Assembly (NCBI GenBank): GCA_049965615.1
Contig: JBMFWD010000001.1
Coordinates: 124,001 to 188,000 of the forward strand
DNA length: 64,000 nucleotides
Direction of reading: 5' to 3'
Source of the DNA: Acidobacterium sp049965615
GTDB lineage: Bacteria > Acidobacteriota > Terriglobia > Terriglobales > Acidobacteriaceae
Under the pieces are notes generated by a model. It did no database searches. It was given only the letters and a program-made list of their open reading frames with translations, and was not told where the DNA came from. Position numbers and translations under genes: made by a program. Shown here piece after piece: positions 16,716 to 26,090 of this stretch. Each line of letters begins with the position of its first letter. Within the stretch, counting starts at the first letter, position 1.

Positions 16716-17615
16716 ATGAAACCCACCTCCGCCGGCGAGGCGCTCACACTGGGAACCCAGCGCCTCGCCAGCCTGCCCACTGCCCGCCGCGACGCCGAAC
16801 TCCTGCTCCTCCACACCCTCGGTCGCGACCGCGCATGGCTCCTCGCTCATCCTGAGGCCGAAATCACCTCCACGCAGCTCGCGCAATTCGAGCGCCTCCT
16901 CGCACGACGCGCCCGCCACGAACCCATCCAGTACATCACCGGCCAGCAGGAATTCTTCGGGCTCACCCTCCGCGTCACGCCCGGCGTGCTCATCCCCCGC
17001 CCCGAAACCGAACACCTCGTCGAAACCGCGCTCGCCCGCATTCCACCCGATCGAATCCCCGACCAACCCACACGCATCCTCGACGTGGGCACCGGCTCCG
17101 GAGCCATCGCCATCGCCATTGCTGCGCATCGGCCTCACGCAGCCGTCACCGCAGTGGACCTGTCGCCCGCAGCCCTTGCCATCGCCCGCGAAAATGCCGC
17201 CGCGCACCACGTCGCCATCCGCTTCATCGAGTCCGACCTGCTCGCGGCCCTCCCCAACGAAAATTTTGACCTCATCCTCTCCAATCCGCCCTACGTTCCC
17301 GCCAGTGACGAACTGGAGCCCCAGGTCCGCGACTTCGAGCCGCACTCCGCCCTCTTCGCCGGCGAATCCGGCCTTGATATCTACCGGCGGCTCATTCCGC
17401 AGGCTCACCATGCGCTCGTCTCCGGCGGCTGGCTCCTCATGGAAATCGGCCACGGCCGGCAGCCAGCTCTCAGCGGCCTGCTCACAGGCTGGCAAAACCT
17501 CAGCTTCATCCCCGACCTGCAGGGCATTCCCCGCGTTGTGATCGCACAAAAGCCGCAGCTCGCCGGACCCTGCCCGCCTGCCGGTAAAATGGCGGGTTCG
17601 CTAAATAGTGAATAA
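16716..17615 (+). CDS. prmC: Release factor glutamine N5-methyltransferase
   Basis: A 299-aa SAM-dependent methyltransferase with an N-terminal helical domain, motif I DVGTGSGA (residues 123-130) and the catalytic NPPY (190-193, SNPPYVPAS) that binds glutamine. It methylates the Gln of the release factor GGQ motif. It sits directly after prfA, the usual prfA-prmC arrangement. The last residues (about 281-299) extend beyond the conserved fold and the stop lies 19 bases before the next start, so the downstream aminopeptidase may be in the same transcription unit. Confidence 0.96.
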   Translation: MKPTSAGEALTLGTQRLASLPTARRDAELLLLHTLGRDRAWLLAHPEAEITSTQLAQFERLLARRARHEPIQYITGQQEFFGLTLRVTPGVLIPRPETEHLVETALARIPPDRIPDQPTRILDVGTGSGAIAIAIAAHRPHAAVTAVDLSPAALAIARENAAAHHVAIRFIESDLLAALPNENFDLILSNPPYVPASDELEPQVRDFEPHSALFAGESGLDIYRRLIPQAHHALVSGGWLLMEIGHGRQPALSGLLTGWQNLSFIPDLQGIPRVVIAQKPQLAGPCPPAGKMAGSLNSE

Positions 17616-17634
17616 TGGTAAGAGGAGTCATTTC

Positions 17635-18900
17635 ATGAGCAATGCCGCAACCGCGCCCGCCACGGCGCTGACGTTTGAAGAGAAGCTGGACCGCCTTGCC
17701 GAAGTCGCGGTCCGGGTTGGCCTTGGTCTGCAGGAAGGCCAGCAGATGGTCCTCACCTCCACCGTGGACGCACTGCCGCTGGTGCGCCGCGTCACCGAGC
17801 AGGCTTACAAGGCCGGCGCCAATCTTGTCACCGCACTGCTCACAGACGAACCCTCCTCGCTGCTGCGCTACCAGCACGCCCGCTCGGAGAGCTTCGACGT
17901 AGCCGCCGACTGGCTCTACGAGGGCATGGCTCAGGCCTACCGCAACGGCGCCGCCCGCCAGGCCATTTACTGCTCCAACCCCGCGCTGCTCGCCAAGGAA
18001 GATCCCGAAAAGGTCAGCCGCGCCAACCGCTCCCAGTCCAAGGCCTACCGCCCCGCCATGGAGCAGATCACCAAGTTCAATATCAACTGGAACATTCTCG
18101 CCGCCGCCACGCCCGACTGGGCAAAGCTCGTCTTTCCCGGCATCCCTGAAGATCAGGCCGTCGAGAAGCTCTGGAACGCCATCTTTATCGCCTGCCGCAT
18201 CGATCAGCCCGATCCGGTCGCGGCATGGAAGGCCCACGACGCCAACCTGCACAAGCGCGCCGACTACATGAACAACAAGCGCTTCCGCGCGCTCGAGTAC
18301 AACGGCCCCGGCACCAGCCTGCGCGTTGGTCTGGCAGACGACCACAAGTGGCTCGGTGGCGGCAGCTTCGCCCATAACGGCGCCTATTGCATCCCCAACA
18401 TGCCCACCGAGGAAATCTTCACCACGCCTCACAAGGATCGCGCCGACGGCACCGTGCGCAGCACCAAGCCGCTCTCCCACCAGGGCACCCTCATCAAGGA
18501 CATTGAAGTCCGCTTCGAAGGCGGCCGCATCGTCGAGGCCCATGCCTCCGCCGGAGAATCCGTTCTGCAGAAGATGATCGACACCGACGAAGGCGCGCGC
18601 CGGCTCGGCGAAGTGGCACTCGTGCCCCACTCCTCGCCCATCTCGGCCAGCGGAGTGCTCTTCTACAACACGCTCTTCGACGAGAACGCAGCCTCTCACA
18701 TCGCGCTCGGCCAGGCCTACAGCTCCTGCTTTGAGAATGCCGAGAACCTCACCCCCGAAGACCTCGCCACCCGCGGCGCCAATGAAAGCCTCATTCACGT
18801 GGACTGGATGATCGGCTCCGGCGAAATCGACATCGACGGCGTGCATGCCGACGGCAAAACCGAGCCGCTCATGCGCAAGGGCGAGTGGGTCACCGCATAA
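17635..18900 (+). CDS. M29-family aminopeptidase (thermophilic metallo-aminopeptidase type)
   Basis: A 421-aa protein from ATG at 17635 (GAGGAG eight bases upstream; a GTG-like start at 17608 is less likely). It matches peptidase family M29 (AmpS/AmpT/PepS). The metal ligands and active-site residues of T. thermophilus AmpT line up as E260 (NMPTEE), E326, H355, Y362, H388 and D390 (IHVDWMIGS). It removes N-terminal amino acids in the cytoplasm using two divalent cations. Length is normal (about 410 aa). It follows prmC by 19 bases. Confidence 0.94.
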   Translation: MSNAATAPATALTFEEKLDRLAEVAVRVGLGLQEGQQMVLTSTVDALPLVRRVTEQAYKAGANLVTALLTDEPSSLLRYQHARSESFDVAADWLYEGMAQAYRNGAARQAIYCSNPALLAKEDPEKVSRANRSQSKAYRPAMEQITKFNINWNILAAATPDWAKLVFPGIPEDQAVEKLWNAIFIACRIDQPDPVAAWKAHDANLHKRADYMNNKRFRALEYNGPGTSLRVGLADDHKWLGGGSFAHNGAYCIPNMPTEEIFTTPHKDRADGTVRSTKPLSHQGTLIKDIEVRFEGGRIVEAHASAGESVLQKMIDTDEGARRLGEVALVPHSSPISASGVLFYNTLFDENAASHIALGQAYSSCFENAENLTPEDLATRGANESLIHVDWMIGSGEIDIDGVHADGKTEPLMRKGEWVTA

Positions 18901-18913
18901 CCGCAATCATTCG

Positions 18914-18952
18914 CGCCCTCCCAGGCATCCAAAACCCTAAGGAGGGCGTATT
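18914..18952 (+). terminator. Possible terminator after the M29 peptidase
   Basis: An 8-bp inverted repeat (cgccctcc at 18914-18921, ggagggcg at 18941-18948) is followed by TATTTT. The 19-nt loop is long, so the assignment is weak. Confidence 0.4.
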
Positions 18953-19014
18953 TTCGCCATCCGGGCTGCAAAATTGAAACCTGCAGCCCTCTCCGCGCAT
19001 TCATAAAAGAGCAC

Positions 19015-20277
19015 ATGTCAGCCCCGACCCAGAGAAGCTTCGAAAGCACCCTCGCCAGCGCCAGGCGCACCATGTGCATCCGCGAAATCGTGCACATTGC
19101 CGTGGACAGCTTCCGCGCCAGCAAGGTGCGTTTTGCCCTCACCGCCCTGGGCATGGTCATCGGCTCCATGTCGCTCATCCTCGTCGTCACCATCGCCCTC
19201 ACCGGCAAGCAGTACATCCTGCGCGAGATTGAAAGCATCGGCACCAACTGGATCGACCTGGAGTACGCCGGCGGCGGCGGCGGTACCGTCAGCAATTACC
19301 ACACGGACTATCTCCGCCTCGACGACATGCGCGCCGTCGATGAGGCCGTACCGGAAATTGCGGCATCCTCGCCCATTCTGCAGATGCACGACCGCATCAA
19401 CGTCGGCAGCGGCATCCAGCAGGACGTTCTCATCCTCGGCGTAATGCCGCCTTACCGCCAGATCCGAAACCTCGAGGTCACCACCGGCCGCTTCTTCGAC
19501 GACGAAGACGAAAACACCCACGAAAAGGTCGCCGACATCACCATTCCACTGGCGAAACAAATGTTCGGCAGCGCCGATGCCGCCATCAACCAGACCTTCC
19601 AGATCAGCGGCATCCCCTTCACCATCATCGGCACCTTCAAAGAGAGCGTAAACACCTTCGGCCAGTCGGAAATCCGCGACAAAACCATCCTCATTCCCTA
19701 CTCCGTCGCGCGCTACTTCACCGGCACGGACTACGTGCAGGATATTTTCTTCTCCACACGCGACCGCGCCGACGTGGAAGCCACCGCCAAGGAAATCGTC
19801 AAAATCGTCAGCGCGCGGCACCAGCCCAACTCCGTCTATACGGCCTCCACGCTCACGCAGCTCATCACCGTGGCTGGAGTCATCGCCAACGCGCTCACCG
19901 TCATCCTCTTTCTCATCTCCGCCATCACGCTGGCCGTGGGCGGCGTCGGCATCATGAACATCATGCTGGCCACCGTGCGCGCCCGCATCCGCGAAATCGG
20001 CATCCGCAAGGCACTCGGCGCCACCGCGCATGAAATACGACTGCAATTTCTGCTGGAAGCCATCATGATCTCCCTCGTCGGAGGAGCCGTCGGCTCGGCC
20101 ATCGGCATCGCCATGCCGCTTTCCGCGCGCTTCTTTACCTCCTTCGATATCCCCATCTCGGGCTGGTCGGTCATCATCGCCATGGGCACATCCACGCTGG
20201 TCGGCATCATCTTCGGAACGCTGCCGGCCAATCGCGCCGCGCAGATGGACCCCGTCGAATCCCTCAAATACGAGTAA
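19015..20277 (+). CDS. MacB/FtsX-type ABC transporter permease (orphan)
   Basis: A 420-aa permease with four membrane helices: one near the N-terminus (FALTALGMVIGSMSLILVVTIAL), a large periplasmic MacB_PCD domain (about residues 70-270), and three at the C-terminus carrying the conserved REIGIRKALGA motif of the FtsX domain. The end ANRAAQMDPVESLKYE is typical of MacB/YknZ-like permeases. These pair with an ATPase (MacA/MacB-type systems, lipoprotein or peptide export), but no ATPase or adaptor gene is adjacent; it may be supplied elsewhere. The neighbours (M29 aminopeptidase, DPP IV) are peptide-related, which may be coincidental. Confidence 0.88.
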   Translation: MSAPTQRSFESTLASARRTMCIREIVHIAVDSFRASKVRFALTALGMVIGSMSLILVVTIALTGKQYILREIESIGTNWIDLEYAGGGGGTVSNYHTDYLRLDDMRAVDEAVPEIAASSPILQMHDRINVGSGIQQDVLILGVMPPYRQIRNLEVTTGRFFDDEDENTHEKVADITIPLAKQMFGSADAAINQTFQISGIPFTIIGTFKESVNTFGQSEIRDKTILIPYSVARYFTGTDYVQDIFFSTRDRADVEATAKEIVKIVSARHQPNSVYTASTLTQLITVAGVIANALTVILFLISAITLAVGGVGIMNIMLATVRARIREIGIRKALGATAHEIRLQFLLEAIMISLVGGAVGSAIGIAMPLSARFFTSFDIPISGWSVIIAMGTSTLVGIIFGTLPANRAAQMDPVESLKYE

Positions 20278-20375
20278 CAACACCCTATTCCGCCAACCCG
20301 CGCCAATTTCAGCCGCTTTGCTCTAGAATCTTCTTTCGCCTCCCCACGCGAAAGTTCTTTTTTCTGGAGCTAACC

Positions 20376-22640
20376 TTGATTCGCCTTCCAAAGCGTAAAG
20401 CTGCCTCACTCATTCTCGCGACGGCTCTCGCCGCTATCTGCCTGCCCTCGCTGCATGCGCAGAACATAAAACCCCAAAAGATTCAGCCCTGGACCGTGAA
20501 GTCCATCTGGGCCGGCGGCAGCCTCACCGGCAGCGAGCCCTCGCAAATCTACTGGGCGCCTGACTCCAAACAGGTCACCTACCTCGACGGGGACAACAAC
20601 CTGCGCGAGTTCGTCGTGGGCGGCGCCACCTCGCGCATCGTCATTCCCGCCGCCAAACTCAGCCCGCTCCTCAACGCGCCCATCACCGAGCAGGATAAAG
20701 ACCATCGCGGCCGCTACGGTGAGCCGGATTACCTCTGGGCGCCGGACTCAAAACAGATTCTCTTTGACACCAACGGCGCGCTCTGGCTCTTCAACGCCAA
20801 GTCCGGCAACGGCAGGCAGGTGGGCAACACCGGCATGGAAAGCGGCGACAATCCCCAGTTCTCCCCCAGCGGCAGCTACATCTCCTACCTGCGCAACAAC
20901 AACCTCTACGTGCAGCCCGCGCATGACGGCTCCCACCCCCGCGCGCTCACGAGTGATGGCTCGCCCACCGTGCTCAACGGAGGCATCGACTGGGTTTACC
21001 TCGAAGAGCTCAACGTCCGCAGCAATTACTTCTGGGCGCCCGACTCCAAAAAGATCGCCTACCTGCAGATGAACGAGCAGCACGTCCCGCTCTACCCCAT
21101 TGAAGACTGGATTCCTGTGCACGCGCGCATCCAGTGGTGGCAACGCTACCCGCAGCCCGGCGACCCCAACCCCGGCGTCCGCGTGGGCATCGTCAACGCC
21201 GCCGGTGGCGCAACCCACTGGCTCAACATCCCCATCAGCGAAGGCAACGACTACATCCCGCGCTTCGGCTGGGTGAACAATGACATCGTCTGGATCGAAA
21301 CCCTCGATCGCGCCCAGAAGCACGAGAACCTCTACTTCGCCAACGTCAACACCGGCGCAGTCAAGCTCGCCCTCGCCCAGACCGAGCCCAAATACTTCAA
21401 CGACGTTTACGACGTCACCTTCCTCAAGAATGGCCAGTTCCTCCTGCTCAGTTGGCAGGACGGCCACACGCACATCTACCGCTACAGCTACGACATCGCC
21501 GCGCCCATGGCCGCTCCCGCGCACCTTGAGAACGAAGTCGAGCATGGCGACTACGAAGTTGAATCCATCCAGTCCGTAGATGACGCCACCGGCACCATCT
21601 ACTACGTATCGAATGAGGGCGATCCCGCGCTGCGCCAAATCTGGGCGGTGAACCTGGACGGCAGCCACAAGCACCTCGTCTCACAATTCACCGGCGTGCA
21701 TCACCCCAAGTTCCCGCCGCACGGCTCCTCTTACATTGACAACTACTCCAACCGCGGCACCCCGCCTGCCGTTGCCTTCTGCAATCCGCAGGGCGCGTGC
21801 CATCCCTTCTGGACCTCGACACCCATCACCGGCCGCGACCTCCATCAGCCCATCCTGCTTTCGCTCACCGCTGCCGACGGCCACACCACGCTCTACGGCA
21901 CGCTCATGCTGCCGCAGGGCCATCAGGCTGCACACAGCGTTCCGCTCATCGTGAATCCCTACGGCGGCCCTGCCGTGGGCACCGCCACCGATAGCTGGGG
22001 AGGCAAAAACTTCTTCTGGGACGAGCTCCTCACCGAGCACGGCTTCGCCGTCCTCCATGTCGACAATCGTGGCATGGGCGGACGCGGGCGCGCCTTCGAG
22101 CAGGTCTGCTATCACAACTTCGGCCCCCCCGAGCTGGCCGATCAGCTCGCTTCCATCGACCAGGTCCTTGCTAAATACCCACAGCTTGACCCGCACCGCC
22201 TCGGCTGGTGGGGCTGGAGCTGGGGCGGCACCTTCACCCTCTACGCGCTCTCGCACTCTGACCGTTTCCGCGTCGGCGTCTCCGTCGCCCCCGTCACCGA
22301 CTGGCGCGATTACGACAGCATCTACACCGAACGCTACATGGGCCTGCCCAGCGAAGACGCAGCCAACTACAAAGCCGACTCCGTGCAGAACTCCGCTGCC
22401 GACATTCACGGACACCTGCTCATTGCCGGCGGCACCGGCGACGACAACGTGCACCTCGCCAACACCATCCAATACATCCAGAAGCTCATTGACGCGGGCG
22501 TGCCCTACGACTACAACCTCTTCCCGCGCAAAACTCACTCCATCGCCGGAGCGACCGCGCGCACGGAGCTCTTCCAGCGCATCCTCGCCGAGTTTGAGAT
22601 GTACCTCAAACCTGCGCAGCCTGTGCCCACCAATTGGTAG
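20376..22640 (+). CDS. Secreted S9B dipeptidyl peptidase IV-like serine peptidase
   Basis: A 754-aa exopeptidase, TTG start at 20376 with CTGGAG six bases upstream. A signal peptide covers about residues 1-28 (cleavage LHA|Q). An N-terminal beta-propeller with repeated WAPDSK blades is followed by the alpha/beta-hydrolase domain. The catalytic triad is S615 (GWSWGG), D689 (GTGDDNVH) and H721 (KTHSI); spacings of 74 and 32 match human DPP IV (78 and 32). The substrate N-terminus-binding segment reads DWVYLEEL, with the Glu pair shifted relative to the usual DWVYEEE. It probably removes X-Pro dipeptides in the periplasm. Confidence 0.93.
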   Translation: MIRLPKRKAASLILATALAAICLPSLHAQNIKPQKIQPWTVKSIWAGGSLTGSEPSQIYWAPDSKQVTYLDGDNNLREFVVGGATSRIVIPAAKLSPLLNAPITEQDKDHRGRYGEPDYLWAPDSKQILFDTNGALWLFNAKSGNGRQVGNTGMESGDNPQFSPSGSYISYLRNNNLYVQPAHDGSHPRALTSDGSPTVLNGGIDWVYLEELNVRSNYFWAPDSKKIAYLQMNEQHVPLYPIEDWIPVHARIQWWQRYPQPGDPNPGVRVGIVNAAGGATHWLNIPISEGNDYIPRFGWVNNDIVWIETLDRAQKHENLYFANVNTGAVKLALAQTEPKYFNDVYDVTFLKNGQFLLLSWQDGHTHIYRYSYDIAAPMAAPAHLENEVEHGDYEVESIQSVDDATGTIYYVSNEGDPALRQIWAVNLDGSHKHLVSQFTGVHHPKFPPHGSSYIDNYSNRGTPPAVAFCNPQGACHPFWTSTPITGRDLHQPILLSLTAADGHTTLYGTLMLPQGHQAAHSVPLIVNPYGGPAVGTATDSWGGKNFFWDELLTEHGFAVLHVDNRGMGGRGRAFEQVCYHNFGPPELADQLASIDQVLAKYPQLDPHRLGWWGWSWGGTFTLYALSHSDRFRVGVSVAPVTDWRDYDSIYTERYMGLPSEDAANYKADSVQNSAADIHGHLLIAGGTGDDNVHLANTIQYIQKLIDAGVPYDYNLFPRKTHSIAGATARTELFQRILAEFEMYLKPAQPVPTNW

Positions 22641-22656
22641 TCAGGAGAACCGCAGC

Positions 22657-23550
22657 ATGCCTCACCCCGCCGAACGCGCCAACACTGCCGATCCCATCCG
22701 GGGCCGCACCAGTGTTGGCGATTTCGAAATCACTGTTCTCACCGACGGCACTTACTTTCTGGACGGCGGCGCCATGTTCGGCGTCGTCCCCAAGCCCATG
22801 TGGGAGAAGCGTGCTCCCGCCGACGCACAGAACCGCATCCTGCTCGGCGCCAACACGCTCATCATCCGCACCGGCCAGCACACCGTCGCGGTAGAAACCG
22901 GCCTCGGCAACAAGATGAACGACAAGATGCGCGCCATCTTTGAGGCCAAGGAGCAGCTTCCTCACTCCTTCGCCGCCGCCGGCATCCGCCCTGAGGAAAT
23001 CGACATCGTCATCAACACCCACCTCCACTTCGACCACTGCGGCTGGAACACCACCAGACTTCCCGACGGCCGCATCGTGCCTACGTTCCCCAACGCGCGA
23101 TACTTTGCGCATCGCGGCGAAGTCGAGCACGGGCACCTGCAACTCGAACGCGACGCCGTCAGCTACAACAGCCCCAACTACGACCCCCTCGTCGAATCCG
23201 GCCAGATGACGCTGCTCGACACGCGCCCCAGCCAGATCACCGAGATCGTCCCCGGCATCTCCGTCGAGTGCTACCCCGGCCACACCTCGCAACTGCTCGC
23301 CGTCAACATTGACTCTGCAGGCCAGCGCGGCTGCTACATCTCCGACCTCATCCCCACCAGCGCCCACCTCGACATCACCTGGGTCATGGGCTATGACCTT
23401 GACCCGCTCACCTGCATTGAACAGCGCAAGCGCTTCTACCAGCGCGCCATCCCGGAGCAGTGGCTCGTGCTCTTCACCCACGACCACCACACGCCCTTCG
23501 GCCATATCGTTCTGAACGATAAAAATAAGCCCGTCATGCAGCAGGAATAG
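22657..23550 (+). CDS. Metallo-beta-lactamase-fold hydrolase
   Basis: A 297-aa MBL-fold enzyme from ATG at 22657 (CAGGAGAA upstream). The zinc motif THLHFDHCG is at residues 121-129 (H122, H124, D126, H127). Further ligands are expected in the GHTSQ segment and at a later Asp/His (SDL; FTHDHH). The fold and length resemble the quorum-quenching lactonase/AttM and ring-opening MBL subfamily, but the substrate cannot be assigned. There is no signal peptide. It follows the DPP IV gene by 16 bases and precedes the TSUP transporter by 12, so the three are probably one operon. Confidence 0.88.
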   Translation: MPHPAERANTADPIRGRTSVGDFEITVLTDGTYFLDGGAMFGVVPKPMWEKRAPADAQNRILLGANTLIIRTGQHTVAVETGLGNKMNDKMRAIFEAKEQLPHSFAAAGIRPEEIDIVINTHLHFDHCGWNTTRLPDGRIVPTFPNARYFAHRGEVEHGHLQLERDAVSYNSPNYDPLVESGQMTLLDTRPSQITEIVPGISVECYPGHTSQLLAVNIDSAGQRGCYISDLIPTSAHLDITWVMGYDLDPLTCIEQRKRFYQRAIPEQWLVLFTHDHHTPFGHIVLNDKNKPVMQQE

Positions 23551-23562
23551 CCCATCCTGCTC

Positions 23563-24315
23563 ATGCCATCCCACTTCATCCTTGTCATCCTAATCGTTCT
23601 GCTCGCGACCGGCGTGCGCTCCACCTTTGGCTTTGGAGAATCCCTCCTCGCAGTGCCGCTGCTGGCCTTCATCATGCCCGTGCGCCAGGCCGCTCCACTC
23701 GCCGTGCTGCTCTCCATCACAGTGGCCACCGTCATCCTCATTCAGGACTGGAAGAAGACCCACTTCCGCAGCGCCATCTCATTGCTCCTCGCCACCTGCC
23801 TCGGCATTCCTCTCGGACTTCTGCTGCTGGCCGCAGGCGATCAGACCATCCTGAAAATCATCCTCGCTCTGCTGCTCATCGCCTTCGCCGCGGTGTCGCT
23901 CTCGGGACTCAACCGCTGGCAACTCCACAGGGATCACAATGGCTGGCTCCTCGGTTGCGGCTTCTTTGCCGGAGTTCTGGGCGGAGCCTTCGGCATGAAT
24001 GGCCCGCCGCTCGTCATCTACGGAGCGCTGCGCCGCTGGCCCGCGCCACAATTCCGAGCCACGCTGCAAGGCTACTTCCTGCCCGCCAGCGCGCTATGCA
24101 TGCTCGGCTACTGGCGCGCCGGCCTCTGGACGCACGCCGTCACCCACGACTACCTCATCGCCCTGCCCATCCTGCTCCCCGTCATCCTCCTGGGCCGCTG
24201 GATCAATCACCGCATCCACCCCGATCGCTTCCTCAAATTCGTTTACATCGGACTTATGCTCATTGGCCTGATTCTGCTTGCGCAAAGCACACACGCCACC
24301 GCACTCGTGCGGTAG
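23563..24315 (+). CDS. TSUP (TauE/SafE) family membrane transporter
   Basis: A 250-aa polytopic protein with about eight hydrophobic segments. The two TSUP repeats are visible, each starting with a glycine-rich turn: RSTFGFGESLLAVPLL and GGAFGMNGPPLVIYGAL. TSUP members export or import organosulfonates, sulfite or related anions; the ligand is unknown here. It is closely spaced after the MBL gene (12 bases), suggesting co-transcription. Confidence 0.87.
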   Translation: MPSHFILVILIVLLATGVRSTFGFGESLLAVPLLAFIMPVRQAAPLAVLLSITVATVILIQDWKKTHFRSAISLLLATCLGIPLGLLLLAAGDQTILKIILALLLIAFAAVSLSGLNRWQLHRDHNGWLLGCGFFAGVLGGAFGMNGPPLVIYGALRRWPAPQFRATLQGYFLPASALCMLGYWRAGLWTHAVTHDYLIALPILLPVILLGRWINHRIHPDRFLKFVYIGLMLIGLILLAQSTHATALVR

Positions 24316-24356
24316 ATTCTCTGCAACCTGAACTTATTCGCTTCATCCAAAGGGTT

Positions 24357-25289
24357 ATGCCTATCGATCCGAAGCTCCGTGCGCATCTGGACTCCCTGCC
24401 GCCCGCACCGCCCAACGATCAGGTCACACCAGACCTGCTCCGCGCCAGAATCGCGCAACTCATCGCCGGACTGAACTTCTCCGATCTGCCAAATATCCCC
24501 ACGCGTGACACGCACATCCCCGGCTCCGCCGGCAACATTCCCGTGCGCATCTACTCACCTGAGACCAAAACGCCAGCTCCCGTCATCGTTCACTTCCACG
24601 GTGGAGGATGGGTCGTCGGCTCGCTCGACACCCACGATCCCTTCTGCCGCTACCTCGCCGAACTCACTCACGCAGCCATTGTTTCTGTGGACTATCGCCT
24701 CGCGCCGGAGCATAAATTTCCCGCCGCAATCGAAGACGCGGAAGCCGCCACCCGATGGGCCCTCGCTCACGCCGCGCAACTCGGCGGCAACCCCCAGCGA
24801 GTCTTCGTCTCCGGAGACAGCGCTGGAGGAAACCTCGCCGCCGCAGTTGCCCAGTTGATTGGAAGAGACACCAGTCTGCGCGGGCAGATTCTCCTCTTTC
24901 CCGTCACAGACGCCAACCCGGGAAACTATCCCTCATACCAGCAGAATGCAAGCGGCTACGGTCTGGAACGCGCCGCCATGCAGTGGTTTCTCGATCAGTA
25001 TCTCGACGGCCCCGCCTCACGCCGGGACGTCCGCGCCGCGCCCATCCTCGCAAAAGACCTCGGCAAGCTGCCACCCGCGCTCATCATGACCGGAGAGTAC
25101 GATGTGCTCCGCGATGAAGGCATGGTCTACTCCGCCCGGCTCCGGGAGGCAGGCGTCGAAGTCACCCACTTCCACTTCAGCGACATGCACCACAACTTCC
25201 CCGTGTGGCCGCTCACCGTCGCAGAATTCCCGCAATCCTACGAGGCGCGGGAAAAAATCGCCAGCTGGGTCCGCAGCGCATCGCAATAA
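24357..25289 (+). CDS. Alpha/beta hydrolase, hormone-sensitive-lipase (GDXG) family esterase
   Basis: A 310-aa esterase from ATG at 24357. The oxyanion motif HGGG is at residues 81-84 (HFHGGGWVVGS), the nucleophile elbow GDSAGG has Ser155, and YRLAPEHKFPAA is the conserved HSL segment. The acid (EYDVLRDEG) and His (SDMHHNF) follow at the expected spacing. It probably hydrolyses short-chain carboxylesters in the cytoplasm. Frame and length are normal. It precedes a methyltransferase gene by 43 bases. Confidence 0.92.
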   Translation: MPIDPKLRAHLDSLPPAPPNDQVTPDLLRARIAQLIAGLNFSDLPNIPTRDTHIPGSAGNIPVRIYSPETKTPAPVIVHFHGGGWVVGSLDTHDPFCRYLAELTHAAIVSVDYRLAPEHKFPAAIEDAEAATRWALAHAAQLGGNPQRVFVSGDSAGGNLAAAVAQLIGRDTSLRGQILLFPVTDANPGNYPSYQQNASGYGLERAAMQWFLDQYLDGPASRRDVRAAPILAKDLGKLPPALIMTGEYDVLRDEGMVYSARLREAGVEVTHFHFSDMHHNFPVWPLTVAEFPQSYEAREKIASWVRSASQ

Positions 25290-25332
25290 GGCTTGGCCAT
25301 TCCCCTCGCCGCTGCGATACCATCCTGCAGAC

Positions 25333-26073
25333 ATGCCGATACCAGAATTCATGGCTCGCCCGTATCGCAAATATGGCCTGCGCGGCATCCTTTCGCTGCT
25401 CTTTCTGCGCAGCATCGGGGCAGCACAGGAAGTCAAAGTCTACCCGCCCAGCCTCCGCCACGGACTGCGCCTGCGCATGAAAACTTCAGACGAGCTGGCA
25501 TTCGTCGAGGTCGTGCTGGAACACGCCTACCACTTCGATCTGCCCTTCACACCGCGAGTCATCATCGACGCAGGCGCCAACATCGGCGTCGCTTCCATTT
25601 ACTTCGCCAACCGCTATCCCGAAGCAAAAATCTTCGCCGTTGAACCGGAACCGGCCAACTACGCCCTGCTGGTGAAAAATCTTCGCCGCTATCCTTCCAT
25701 AGTGCCGGTGCATGCCGCGCTCTGGAGTCACGATGGAGAAATCAGCGTTTCCCTTCCCGATCCTTCCACCGGAGCAGTCGGCAACTGGGCCTTTTTCACT
25801 CACGAGGGCGAAGGAGTCAGAGTTCGCGCCCTTCGCATGGAATCTCTCCTCAAGGAGTTGGGCCTCGATACAGTCGACTTCATGAAAGTTGACATTGAAG
25901 GCTCGGAAATCGAAATCTTCGAATCGGCAGGCTGGGTCAACCATGTCCGTGCGCTCGCCATTGAGACTCACGACGAGCTCCGCCCCGGCTGCACCGCCGC
26001 CGTAGTATCTGCCATGCGCAACTTTCAGCGCCGCGACAGCAACGGCATCCTGCTCTTCACCCGCCAGGATTGA
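25333..26073 (+). CDS. FkbM-family SAM-dependent methyltransferase
   Basis: A 246-aa protein starting at ATG 25333. Motif I VIIDAGANIGVAS lies at about residues 77-89, followed by IFAVEPEPANY and VDFMKVDIEGSEIEIFESA, the FkbM hallmark (KVDIEGSE). FkbM enzymes O-methylate sugars, polyketides or lipids; the substrate is unknown. An N-terminal region of about 45 residues precedes the domain. It converges on lepA with 17 bases between the stop codons. Confidence 0.9.
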   Translation: MPIPEFMARPYRKYGLRGILSLLFLRSIGAAQEVKVYPPSLRHGLRLRMKTSDELAFVEVVLEHAYHFDLPFTPRVIIDAGANIGVASIYFANRYPEAKIFAVEPEPANYALLVKNLRRYPSIVPVHAALWSHDGEISVSLPDPSTGAVGNWAFFTHEGEGVRVRALRMESLLKELGLDTVDFMKVDIEGSEIEIFESAGWVNHVRALAIETHDELRPGCTAAVVSAMRNFQRRDSNGILLFTRQD

Positions 26074-26090
26074 AGCCCGCGCCACCGCCT

